Assembly (NCBI GenBank): GCA_028622995.1
Contig: JAJQJQ010000091.1
Location: 62,001 to 126,000 of the forward strand
Direction of reading: 5' to 3'
Length of the DNA stretch: 64,000 nucleotides
Source of the DNA: Panagrolaimus kolymaensis
Taxonomy: Eukaryota > Nematoda > Chromadorea > Rhabditida > Panagrolaimidae
In this document: positions 23,495-35,126 of the stretch, piece after piece
How positions within the stretch are numbered: position 1 is the first letter of the stretch
Layout of the letters: each line of letters begins with the position of its first letter
Made by a program: the position numbers and the translations under genes
The notes under the pieces: model-generated
The model's input: only the letters and a program-made list of their open reading frames with translations
Told to the model about the DNA's origin: nothing
The model's database searches: none

Positions 23495-25901
23495 TTAATG
23501 ATTTAAAAGAGGGGTTGATGTTGATGGATTAAAAAATTCATCAGAACTTGAATTTTCACGGCTCATAAGACCAGGTGTGCCATCGGGATTTTTTAATGCT
23601 TCACTTGCGATATTTCGAAATCTCATTTTGTTATCATTTTTCTCCTAAAATTATTCCCATCATTTTACATTTTTACATGATTAAAAAAAATTACTTGTTG
23701 GGTAAATTTCCTAACAAAAAGAGGTCTCACTATTGCTTCATTTAGTCGTGTGAATATATTCTTTTGATATCCAATTCTTGGCTTTCCACCTTCATCTTCC
23801 CACTCGGTGGTTGTAAAATGTTCAGAATTATCAAAATTAACCATTTCTTGTGTTTTACTCAATAATACTGGCGATGATTTTCTCACTCTTCCTTTTTGAT
23901 TTCTTTGCTTTCTTGATTTTCGCTTTCGATGTTGCTTGCTTGATCGTTCATCAGGAAAAACGCTGGTTAAAATTTTAATTAAAGGAAGGGTTGAACCACC
24001 AAGAAATACAATGGTAAATAATAGGATAAAAAGTGTGGTGGTTAAAAGAATTTGTTTGGTTTCTTTATTTTCCAATTCCATATGTAAAACTAATACGAGA
24101 GCCACAGCACCACGCATTCCTTAAAATTTATAGTATTTTACGAATATTTTCTTTGCTTTCATTCTCTTACCACTAAACCACATAATTACTTGATTTTTCA
24201 TTGAAATTTGAGTCCTTCTACATTTATTGATGACGAAAGATAATGGGAAAATATTACATGCTCGACTAACAAATAATAAAACCTAAAAAATATATTTCAG
24301 TGGACATAATATTCTTGGACCAACTTACGAAGCTCCAAACAAGAAAAATAGGTTGAAAAACTAATTTGATAGTAAAAAGCGCTAAACCAAGATATGCAAA
24401 GGTACACGTTTCTAAAAGAATAACGAATTTAATAATTTACTGTTCAAACTTTAAAACAAACCAGCAACAAAAGAAATAGTTCGAAATGTTTGTTGCATCG
24501 TTATTTGTGAAATGGGGGAAATATTAAAATGGGTATATTGTGACATTGTAATCGAACATGAAAGAATTGCCATAATACCCGAAAGCGAAATGGCTTCAGC
24601 AAGGCCATATGGAAGATAAGCAAAAATAAAAAGTAATGCCAACTCAAGGGATGGAGTTTTGCGGAAATCCATATGCTTGAAAATCTAAAATTTGGTATTT
24701 TAAGCTAGGAAATACATGAACGATGATAACATACTAAAGCAGAAATAAAACCAACGCCACTTCCAAGAGCAGCAGAAATACAAAACATGGAAACGAATCT
24801 GAAATTTGTTTGCTCTTATGTTTTATTTAAATAATAAATAATTCTGGCTTGAAATTTGAAATTATTTACCTTCCAAATCCATGTTGAACGGTTTCTATTG
24901 GTGTTAATTCAGCCATTTCGGGTCGACTCATTTCTAAACAAGTGGCTGTCAAAACGATGGATACTGCATCATTAAGCATAGATTCACCAAAAACGAGCAT
25001 ATAAACTTGTCCTTCAACCTTAAACCAATGTTGTTTTTAAAATACAAAATTTAAAGAATTTAACCATACTTTTAAAGCTTGAAAAATAGCTAAAGTTGCC
25101 ACCGGATCAATGGCACTTATCATGGATCCAAAAGCAAAGCTTTCAGTTGCAGTTAAAGGATAAATTAAATCTGCTTGTCCAAGAATATAAAGGGATAATC
25201 CAATTATTAATGCGCTTACAGCTGTTCCAACTATGGCATAAGTTAAAATTGGTACAATGTTCGCAAAGAAATTTCCTTTATGAAGATTATATCCTGATTC
25301 AAAAATAATTGGTGGAAGTAAAACTATGAAAAAGAAATTTGGATTAAATGATTCAACCTTAAAAAAATAGAATGGATTTTAAACGTTGCTAACCATGTAC
25401 CAATCCTTACTTCTCTCCAGTCCCATTTGGTATACGATAAAATTAAACCGATTGTAGCTCCTAAACATTTTAAATGTTAAAATTAAGAAGTTATAAAGAC
25501 AAATTAACCTAATAAAACGATAGCAAGACTTTCAGGCATATAATGGACTTCAAATATAATTAATAAATGTACCACAAATATGGCTAATACTAATACTAAA
25601 AGAATAAAGAAAATAGCTAAAGAATCTTTTTGTTCTTCTTCTTGTGAATTTTCTTTATTATCTTCTTCCTCCAATAATGGAACTTTGAAAGAGTTATTTG
25701 AAATGCTAAATTTTAACTTTCTTCATTTAATCAAAAAGTAAATTACAAAACTCACAATCCATCGCTCATATTATGTAATTGCATTCCAACGGGATCAAAT
25801 ACATTTACTCCATCTGCAGCATTACCTCCACAAGATTGAGTAACAAAAAATATGAGAAAACCCACATTGATTATTGTAAAATATAATATACCTCGAGACA
25901 T
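23495..25901 (-). CDS. nhx-8: NHE8-type Na+/H+ (K+/H+) exchanger
   Basis: Eleven exons on the minus strand: 25901-25756, 25705-25509, 25460-25411, 25357-25070, 25018-24870, 24798-24735, 24684-24462, 24411-24329, 24282-24171, 24119-23695 and 23644-23495; 628 residues. A signal peptide (MSRGILYFTIINVGFLIFF) precedes about twelve membrane segments. Family blocks are FFFIVLLPPIIFESGYNLHK (inhibitor and transport region), AFGSMISAIDPVATLAIF (ion-binding aspartate), GESMLNDAVSIVLT, DFRKTPSLELALLFIFAYLP and LSGIMAILSCSITMSQYTH; their wording matches the SLC9A8 branch rather than NHE1-5 or NHE6/7/9. NHE8 exchanges luminal cations for protons in Golgi, endosome and apical membranes. The cytoplasmic tail is short. 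The start follows directly after an acceptor ATATCAG, so it is probably trans-spliced. Convergent with the nuclear receptor gene. Confidence 0.95.
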
Positions 25902-26465
25902 TACTGATATTGATATTATTATGGAGTATGTAAAAAAGTTAAGCTTTTTTTTTACACCATTAGACTCTAATAAGAATAAAAGAAATAAATTACATAAAAA
26001 GAAAGGAATTGAAACTTTAGATTCAGCTGTCAATCGTACTTTAATTTGAATTCTTACGTGGTTTTTGGCTCAAAGCCAAAAATGAGTTTTCTTTTTGAGA
26101 AGTTTTAAGGGAGAAAAGCCAGCCAGACGTCAGTCAACCACCAATCGCTAATGTTTAAAAAATGATACAAAGCTGTTTTGAAACTTTTTATGGAGATAAA
26201 ATTCTCAGTTGAATATTGCTGATAAAATCATCTTTTTAGTTTATAGTGTTGTCAAACAGTTTCCATATCAAAAATTGCACATTAATTTGTTTGAATAGCG
26301 AATGACCAATGAGCAATTAAACAAAAAGGTTTGGATACAAAAAATTATCAATGTTAAAACACAGTTTGTTTTTACAAAAATTTATTTAAACACAAAAAAA
26401 GTGAAAATTATGAAAATCATTAAATTAGTTTGTGATATACTTGTTGTGTTCATTCCATGGAGTTT
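25902..26465. other. Intergenic region between two minus-strand genes
   Basis: This 564-base stretch is the 3' flank of the small membrane protein gene and the promoter or 5' region of the exchanger. Nothing else is recognised. Confidence 0.4.
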
Positions 26466-26705
26466 TCATTCACCTTCTTTCTTTTCTTCTGGAGCTCCAG
26501 CTTTACTTCCATCAGCAGCACCCATATTTGATTTATTTGGTTCAGCAGGTTTTCCAGCAGCACCACCAGCAGCAGCTCCACCTTCAGGCTTCTTTTTTCC
26601 TTTGCATTGAATTAACCCAAGAGTAAGAACAGCAGCAGGAACCACAGTTGCAAGAGCATACGCGAAAAGTTGATGGAATTGTTCTTCACCAAAATGTTGA
26701 GCCAT
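26466..26705 (-). CDS. Small single-pass membrane protein, Ala/Gly/Lys-rich tail
   Basis: A single exon of 79 residues that I do not recognise. Residues 1-13 are polar, about 14-34 form one hydrophobic membrane segment (FAYALATVVPAAVLTLGLIQ), and the rest is low-complexity and charged: a CKGKKKP stop-transfer patch, then alanine/glycine repeats and an acidic-basic KEGE end. The composition is much richer in Ala, Gly and Lys codons than random AT-rich DNA would give, and the coding strand keeps G and C at codon positions 1 and 2, which supports a real gene. It lies between the myosin light chain and the exchanger on the same strand. The positive-inside rule suggests the C-terminus faces the cytosol. 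Confidence 0.65.
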   Translation of the reverse strand: MAQHFGEEQFHQLFAYALATVVPAAVLTLGLIQCKGKKKPEGGAAAGGAAGKPAEPNKSNMGAADGSKAGAPEEKKEGE

Positions 26706-26962
26706 ATTTGATCAGACGACAAAGAAAATTTCAGATGAATGAGAGCTTGAGATGTTACGGAACTTCAGTCAAACGAAAAGTGACGATGAATGAAAGATTT
26801 TCAAGTGACAATCAAGCCTTTTATACGGATATGTAATAACAAAAATTAAAATGATGTGATAAATATGTAAATTTTCATGCAAATTTTATATCTTACATCA
26901 ACAATCTAACAAGTACAATAACAATAATTACAAAGTGAGAAGTTAAACAATGATATCAATAA

Positions 26963-27478
26963 TTAAGAATCCTCCATAATTGTGCGAACAAAGTCTTTGA
27001 CATTTGTTTCATCATCAAGAGCATTTGAATTATGGAGAAGATAATGAATTTCTTTTTCTGTTAATCCTTCGTCACCATGAGCGAGAAATTGACGTAATTC
27101 TAATTGAGCAACAGTTCCTTGACCAAGAGGATCGAAATGGCTTAATAATCCAATAAAATCTTCGACAGTATTGGGTACTTTCTTTTGATATTTTTCTGTT
27201 AGAGCATTATAAACAGGAACAAAATCTTCAATTGAAACGCGACCACCTAAAGCGAAAAATGTTTAATAAAAAAAATTAAAATGTGTTTACTTACCAACTC
27301 TTTCACTCCAGTTTTCAGCAAAAGGTTTGAAGTCAGATTGTTTAATAGGTACACCAAGAGCACGAATAATTGTTGAAACTTGAGTAACAGGAATGGTTGT
27401 ATCACATAATGTATCAAAGGCATTAAAATGCTCCAAAATTCGTTCTTTATCATCTTCTGTTTTCATTTTAGCTTTCAT
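26963..27478 (-). CDS. Myosin essential light chain-like EF-hand protein
   Basis: Two exons on the minus strand: 27478-27295 and 27246-26963, giving 155 residues, the normal length of an essential light chain. EF-hand helices are visible: ERILEHFNAFDTLCDTTIPV, then VSIEDFVPVYNAL, then VEDFIGLLSHFDPLGQGTVAQL with LELRQFLAHGDEGLTEKEI, and a last helix NVKDFVRTIM. The calcium-loop positions are degenerate (for example DPLGQGTVAQLE), as in myosin light chains that no longer bind calcium. Such proteins wrap the neck of the myosin heavy chain. A troponin-C or calmodulin-like role is less likely because no loop is intact. The start is uncertain: a second in-frame ATG is at 27466 and no acceptor is obvious immediately upstream, so a short upstream exon is possible. 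Confidence 0.75.
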
Positions 27479-30400
27479 TTTTTGAAAAGAAAAAGGTTGT
27501 TGATTTTGCAAATGGAAGAAAGAAGAATAACTTTTTTCACAAACGAGATCAAATTTACGAAAGGTTTTTCCCCAAGGTTTATTTCCTTTACTTCACTGCT
27601 CATTATTCGCTTCAAGAATTTTTATTAAGTTTTTATTTACGGTATCCAATTTCCAAATATCTAAAATGATATTTTTACTTTCTCTCATTCTTATGACATT
27701 TTAACCCTTTTTTATGGATGTTTTTGGATGATTCAAATCATTGGGGGAAAAACTTTAGAGCTTCAAAGTAAATGAAAAGTGGCTACCATAATTCATTTTG
27801 AGTTTGTTAAAAGCTTAATAACTACTGAAATTTTTCAATAATATTTGGTTATAAATTATTTTCATTTAAATTGCTTTTGGTCTCTTAATGATTTATGAAC
27901 GAACCTGTTTTGTAAAAGTTCAAGAAACTTGAAGTTTTACACGTAAAAATACAAATATATGATGTTCAGAAAAAAAAGTGTTTACAGATTTTTTTACTTC
28001 AATTAGTCTCTAAAACATGAAGAAAAGTCAAATTTGTTGTAGACTCTTTTGATTTCGTCACACATGCATTTTTTTTTTTGCAAAATAAATAGTTCTTTCT
28101 TCAGCGAATTTGCAAAAAATTAGTTGTCGTCACAAATTTTCAGTTCCTCCTACACTTTTTTGTTGAAGTGTTTGATTTTGAGTCAAATTGAGTGCTCGCT
28201 CATCACTTTACTGGTTGGGTGGCTGGTTGGTTGATCGACGTGATATTGGAAGTAAAGTATCTACTCTAGCAGACGATGAGAATGAATCAGACATAAATTA
28301 AACAAAGTTTTTATAATTGCTTTTTCTCTTGAATTTTACGTCACAAAACAATTCTAATTTTGTCCTTGGAAATAACCAACCAAAAATGCAAAACAAACAA
28401 TTTCATGAAACCATTTTTTGTTAATAGAAAAGATGATGAGTGAGTAAGTCCAATGGCATGCTTTGCGCGATATGAAGTGGTTGAATTTCCACATAATAAG
28501 AATGTTTATTTTTCTCCGATGATGTTGACGGTTTGCAAAAAATAAATTAGTAACCAAAAAAACAACTCCACCCTCAATTTCAATAATAACCACACGGGCG
28601 TGGTGGCGTTCTTTCATCGTGAATCATGCTATGCCATATATCCCCTAAGGCGTCTATCAACTATAATTTTTTTTGCAAACAAATTGGATTAAATTTTAAT
28701 TACTGATTCAGAAAGAAAGGAGTTTGTTTTAATTAAAAATGTAACTGAAAAAAGTTAATGCAAATCCCACGTGATAAAAAAAAACGTGTCCATTTTTGCA
28801 TGCGGACAACACCAATCACAAAACTGACCAATCGTTATGTATCAATTATGTATTATCTTTTTTGCATTGTTTTATTCTAATAATTGCTTCTTTTTCTTCT
28901 TTTGTTATAACTTTCAATTAGAAAAAAATAATCAAATAATGCCCAAGGCAAAAAGCAAAGTCAAAGAACTTTCTTCTCTCATTTTAGCTTTTAAAAAAGC
29001 ACCATAAAAAACAAGCAAATTTTATATTTGAAACTTTGATGTAAAACCACAAAATATGTATGTACATATAAAAAAACGAGTTTGTTTCACTCTTAAAAGC
29101 TCAAAAAATATTTGCTTATCGCCTAAAGGCATATGTAGGGTGTGTTTGCACAAATTTGGCAATTAAAAAGAAACTTTAATATTTTGTTGATTTTGTAAAC
29201 TCAAAAACATAATTTTACTGAGAATTTTTTAACAATATTTTGTTGTCATCATCATTTTTTGTGTTTCCACTACCAAAAACAATGTTGTTCAAAGACTATC
29301 AAAAGTCCAATGCGTGCAATTCTTTTTTGTTATTCCCCATTTTTGTTATTAGATAAATGAGAAGAATGACGGCGAACAGAAAAACACCGCAATCCACAAA
29401 ACACTACGTAAAAAAAGTTTTTGATTTTGATTTGAAAAAATGTAAACACAAAATTAAAATAATAAGAAAACTAAAAAGCAAGTTGATTTCATTTTTTTGA
29501 TTTACTATTTTTAGCTCCAAGTTTTTCAAAAATAAACTCATGATACAAAACGGTGCGGCGCGTTCATTTTTTTGTGAACGATGACTTTCAATATGTTTTT
29601 CTAAGGCGTTTTTCTTTTCGAATTTTTGATGGTTAAAAGTTTGATTCAAAAATTTCATTAGCGATTTTCAAAGAAATTTATTTTTAAAAATACGTTTACA
29701 AAGTTTTGTCTTTCTTGAAAGAATAATTATCAAATCAAAATATTTTTGGCTCCTTTGTTCATTAGGAGAAAAGATCAGAGAATAAAGACAATTTTGATGG
29801 TGACGAGACAACAAAAAAATGCAGACATTCCAAAATGACACATTCACACTTGGATGGACCCACGCAATTACTTCCTCTGAAGTAATATTGGGTTATCAGC
29901 CCTTTTTTCGAGTACACTCTTTCTTTTTTTTCATAAGCTTTTTAGGGAAAAAGGAATGCCACCTAATTTTTTGATTCGTGATTTCGTCAAAGAGGTTTTA
30001 AATTATTGGAAAATTTGCTTCCTCCCAAATTTTTGGTGAATAAGACTTTTTTCGAAAAAAGCACTGATGAGTTATTTTTACACAAAGTGCCTCTTTTTTT
30101 ACCACACCTATTTCTCATCCACAAAATTTCATTAATAATTTAACAAAGAAAAGTGAACACTTCCGGTAAAAACAAAAATTAAAAAATAGCTGTGAATCGT
30201 TTGATAAAAGTTTCACAGAATTTGATTCAAAAAAATCAAAATTTCTTTTTTTTTTGCTTGCTTTTTATTTAACGAAGAATATATTTTCCATATTGTTTTT
30301 CTTCTAAGGACTAGTACGTTCACTATTTATTCAAAATATGGTATAGAGTATTTCCGGTTTTTAATACCACTTTTGCAACAAAAAATAATGCGAAAGAATG

Positions 30401-31803
30401 AATGATAGACGACAGAACAAAGAAACAGATCAGAACCACCTTCATTAGTGCAATAAATGAACTAAACTTAAATGGTCAATGAATGAATTTATCATAGGTC
30501 GAAGGTCTAAAAAGAAGAGAAAAGAGAGAATGGAATGAAAGAAAATAGGATTTTTTTACGTAAAATATTTAGGCCAATTGATTGATTCATTGAAAAAGAA
30601 AAACATAAAGATCATATGGAAATTTACAGTAGGTATTGGACGAAAATAAATTAACAAACAGAGGATGTGTACAGTAAAGCAAGTCAACACTGATTTGAAG
30701 AATTCGCTGAATCTGTAAGACAATTTTGACGGGGAAATATTAGTAAACACATTAACGAAAAGATCAAAAGATTTAACATCATATTTTACTCCTTGAAATC
30801 CAAGCATGTTACGGTATTTATGCAACGTCATGATGAAAACTTTACTAAAACCAGAATCACAATTTTTTATATGTCTTTTGTAACTAACTACTCCTTATTC
30901 GATCACAACTCTCTAAACAACAAAAAAAGAAGTAAGAATAATCTTTTAATGGTTCCTAATTATTAGAAAAGTTTTGTTAAAAAAACACTCAAACTTTTAT
31001 AAATGTAGTTGTTACAAACATGGATGGATGATGACGTTTTCCACTTCTCTTCCTCATACTTTGTGCTTTATTGTTACCACAAATTTTAAAAACATTTTTA
31101 TTTAATTTTTTGTTTATTAAGAAAAATTATGACAAAACATTTTATTTTGACTTTCACACACATCAAAAAACAATAACTTCTTCAATTCTTTTTCGGAGAA
31201 ACATTGGTTGTAGTTTTTGATGTTTTTGTTGTTTCTCGTTTTAAAATACATAAAAATAAACTATAAATAATATTTTAGTTAACTATAACTATATTTATGT
31301 GTGCATATAATTATAATTAAATCCAAACATTACGTCATTGTTTTGGATCAAAAAGAAAAATGATTTTGAAAGTTTTCTTTTTGTGTGTTTTTTGAGTGAA
31401 TTAAGCTTTCAACCACTTGAAGCAACAATCATAATGAAAAAATACGTATTTGATTGGCGAAAAAAAAGTGTAGGAAGAAGAAGAAGAAATCAAAAGAAGA
31501 AGAAAAAACTCCGCCTTTTATAAAACACAAAGTATTTGGGAAGTTGTGTGACTACGAAAAGAATTCCACTCATCATCGCCCTTCCCAACCAGCCTTCTTT
31601 TTTTCTGTAAGATATTTTTTTCGCATGTGCATATAAAAGGAAGGCTCCATCAACCACAAATAATTTAAAACATACATACAATTTTTTGTGATTCTATAAC
31701 CTCAATTTGGTTTTCAAATTATTTTTTTACTCATTCTTCTTCTTATACCATTTAATCATTATTATTTCTGTTACTATTCTTATTATTATTAATATTAAAA
31801 AAT
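27479..31803. other. 4.3-kb non-coding region
   Basis: No coding exon could be supported on either strand. The sequence is AT-rich with many A/T tracts. It lies between the diverging light chain (minus) and orphan (plus) genes, so promoters of both are expected at its ends. No transposon ends, tRNA or long tandem repeats were seen. Confidence 0.45.
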
Positions 31804-34301
31804 ATGATTCATCCTATCAATCTTCCTGAAGAACTTTTGGCTGCTAATCCCACCCGGCCTAGCCTTATGGATCTTCGACGAAAGCCTAGAATAACGTGAG
31901 TTGGTTTTTTAGCTTTTTAAAAAACATGTTCCTTTAAAATTTTTTGCTTGGTTTATTATGCTTGAAAAAATTATTTTGATTATTTAACGTTTTTATTTTG
32001 ATATCTACAAATGCAAAAAAAAAAACAGCTCAGCATGAGAGCGACTGTTAATGTAAGAATTCCTCTGGCGCTTGAGTTAGAAAACAAACAAAAAAGTTTC
32101 TAGTTTTTTTTGAAATTTTTTTGAAGCGCTTTATTTCACAACCATCTGCTTTCTTTTGGCATTTCTACGTCTCTCTTATAAATGTCACCTCAATGATTCA
32201 CTCTTTTTTTCGAACTCTTTTTCGAAAAATTCATTAACAATTTTGTGTAACTCTCAATTCGATCATTGACATTTCTATAGATCACATCAAAATTAAAAAA
32301 AAAACGTGAAAAATTGCCATGTTCTAATTCGATTTCGTTCCATCTCATTCTTAAAATCATCACAAAATTTTTGACTCGAATTTGATTCAATCATTCTGCG
32401 CGTGACTTACCTTGATTGTAAAAAACATTTTTCGTGCAAAAAAGTCACAAAAAAACTTATTTTGCAACTTTAGAAAATGGTGTGAAATGAATTCATTGAA
32501 ATAAAAATTGGTCTCATTTCATTGAAGTTTCCCATAATTTTACTATCATTGACGTCAAAAATTGAGTAGAATGGTCAAAAAAAGGAAAAGTGCAAAGACA
32601 AAAAAATTAAAGGAACCAGACGATGATAATAATATGATGAACACAAAGTTTGTGTAAATCGTCTGATTTCTTTTCTCTCTCAATGGAATGTTTTTGTTTC
32701 AGCGAAAATATTCTTTTATGCTTTGAATTTTTTTGGCCTAAAACTTTTTACGCTTGATTTAATTCAAAATGCGACAAAAGCGGGTTTGAGTTTCAGAAAA
32801 AAAAAGAACAAGAATGTTACATTTCTTTTTTGATTGCATAGTAATTTTTTGAGAGAATGAGCTGAAACAACTTTTTTTTGATTCGTAACTCCTGTTTTTG
32901 TTCTTTCGAGTTTTTAAAAAAAATTTGAGAAAGAAAATACATATGTATAATTTTGCTAATCAAAGCTTTGAACCAAAAAATAATTCCTCTTTTTATGTCA
33001 TCCAAATTGATTTTTTGACATTAATTTGACAAATTACCAATGCACAATAAAAATTTTCAAAGGAACGTGTTTTTTATAAAAAATATGTACATAAATATGT
33101 ATGTATGCACAATAATGTTACAAAGATCATACAATAAATGAGGTAATTTAACGATCGTATTTTTTAGATATACTACTGATGGACGTAAAATGAAAGATGG
33201 ATGCCCAACAACACCTAAAACGCCTACATGTCTTTGGGAATCAGCTTTAGTTAGGGGATTTGTTCATCGAATGGCATATGATATTAAAAGTGAAGTGGAA
33301 GAAACATCATCAATTGAATCTCTCATTGATGTAATCGATCTTCAACCATCTACTCAATCTCAATCAAATGCAAATTTATTTTCTGCAAATTCAAGCATCA
33401 CTTCTCCCAGACCTGATCGTGGAGAAAGAAATAATTCAGTTGAATCTGAAATAGAACCTAAATTTGCTTTTTCTCTTCGAGCATCCGACGATATTTTACA
33501 AGAAAATGATAATGAAGGTGTTCGTATCCTTCGACGGAGTTCAGGACAATTTCGTAAAACAAAACCTTCAGCTATCATTGATCAAGGAATCATTTCACCC
33601 ATTCTTCAACCTTGTTGTTCCTGTAAGTTTTAAATCCATTTTATAAAAAGCAAATGTATAAGTGACTTTTCCAGCTTCAGAACTTCATAATTTTTATCTC
33701 AAAGAATTTTTGCGTTTCGATTTTTCTAATTCTGAAATTTTTAATTTTTGTGATGAAAAAAATTCTGATGACGAGGAAGCTTCTAATGGTGATGAAATTT
33801 TACAAAGGAAAACTTCTATTAAACTTTTACCGAATGCGTAAGTTCGATATAATTATAAAAATTCATTTTCTAATTCCACATTTTTTATATTGCAGAATTG
33901 GAAGCCGCATTTGGTTTAACAAACCTTTGAGCAAATCAAATTCCATTGGAAATAATAGCTTTGATTTAAGCTTTGCACGTAGCACTCCATCATCTCGCTC
34001 AAAGCTTTGCTTCCATATTCAGTCAGTCAACGTTACCAAAGATACTCTTCACATTCAAATTTTGTCATTCAACAATCATCCACGAAAACTTCGCTTGGAA
34101 ACTAGTCTTCATTTACATGCAGCAAAAGCCCAAAATATTGGTCGCAAATTTTTAACCAAAGAAAATGTTTTTGAACTTGATGATACTGAAGAAAATATTT
34201 TGGAATTCAATCTCGATTTAACCGATGAAGCAACTAAAAATATTACCCTTGATTGTGATGAATACATGGTCATTACCCTTCTCGGTCACATCCACATTTA
34301 A
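31804..34301 (+). CDS. Orphan protein of unknown function, 371 residues
   Basis: Four exons: 31804-31895, 33168-33622, 33675-33837 and 33896-34301, joined in frame at good GT-AG sites; the first intron is 1,272 bases. I recognise no family. The N-terminus MIHPINLPEELLAANPTRPS is short and polar. Residues about 50-235 are Ser/Asp/Glu-rich and look disordered, with stretches such as SLIDVIDLQP and LRRSSGQFRKTKPS (a basophilic kinase-like site). The last 130 residues look folded and beta-rich: SRIWFNKPLSKSNS, KLCFHIQSVNVTKDTLHIQI and LDCDEYMVITLLGHIHI at the very end. There is no signal peptide or membrane segment. The organisation, codon use and splice sites support a real gene; it may be nematode-specific and intracellular. 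Confidence 0.75.
31896..33167 (+). other. Long first intron of the orphan gene
   Basis: A 1,272-base intron, far longer than the roughly 50-base introns typical here. It is AT-rich and shows no nested gene on either strand. It may hold regulatory elements or an unannotated alternative first exon. Confidence 0.5.
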
Positions 34302-34671
34302 TTCTACACCTTTTTACTTTTTCATTTTCATAAAACATTCCGATTTCTTTTTATTTTTATTTTTTTGTATTTTGTGAGCTTTTTTCATTCTCCTAAACTT
34401 TATTCCCAAATTTTTATTTAATCGAAACGTCGCACATCCAAATGCATTTTGAGCTTATTATTACTCGGTTTATTTTTAATTAATTTATTTTTGTTTGTTA
34501 AGTAATTCCTAAATTGAAATGTTTGTAATTTTTGTCATATTTTTGAAACATGTTATCTTAATTCCTTTAATAATAAATGCATTTTTTAAATTTCGATTTT
34601 TTTTAAAACAAACACATATACATTTCAGTGATTTGTAATAAATTCGAGCCATTTATAAACTTTATCAAAAG
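34302..34671. other. 3' flank of the orphan gene
   Basis: AT-rich sequence with a polyadenylation-like AATAAA near 34570-34575. Nothing else is seen before the transposon. Confidence 0.4.
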
Positions 34672-34679
34672 ATTGGAAT

Positions 34680-35118
34680 TAGTGTTAAATTCCCGACCGA
34701 AAAGTCGGGAATTCCCGACTTCCCGACCGACTTTTTCCCGACCGACTTCCCGACCGACGATAATTTCTATCCCGACATTTTCCCGACTTTCCCGACCGAT
34801 TCATTTTTTAACCCGACAAATAAAAAAAATTAATATTAATTTTAAAAATCATTCATTTTCGCCTTTATTTTAACCAAAAACCCTTTATTTACATTTTATT
34901 TACATTTAATAGCTCATTTTTATATATTTAAATTCTTATAATTAATTTAATTAAAAAAATTCCAACACCATACCCTACTTTTCGATCCCCCGAATTCCCG
35001 ACCGACAAAAATTTTTATCCCGAGTTTTTCCCGACTTTTCCGACCGAGAGCAATTTCTATCCCGACTTTTTTTGAATTTCCCGACTTTTTTGTCGGTCGG
35101 ATCGGGAATTTAACACTA
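34680..35118. mobile_element. Non-autonomous hAT-type miniature transposon (439 bp)
   Basis: The ends are inverted copies: TAGTGTTAAATTCCCGA at 34680-34696 and its exact reverse complement at 35102-35118. Both are flanked by the identical 8-bp direct repeat ATTGGAAT (34672-34679 and 35119-35126), the target duplication size of the hAT superfamily; the TAGTG terminus also fits hAT ends. About a dozen copies of CCCGAC, often as TTCCCGACCGAC, crowd the first and last 130 bases, as expected for subterminal transposase-binding repeats. The core is nearly pure A/T. There is no transposase reading frame, so mobilisation would need an enzyme from elsewhere. The intact ends and perfect target duplication suggest a fairly recent insertion. 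Confidence 0.9.
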
Positions 35119-35126
35119 ATTGGAAT

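Noticed and set aside
26302..26610. Plus-strand frame with Ala/Pro-rich end
   Set aside because: Antisense of the Ala/Gly-rich small membrane protein; no independent support.
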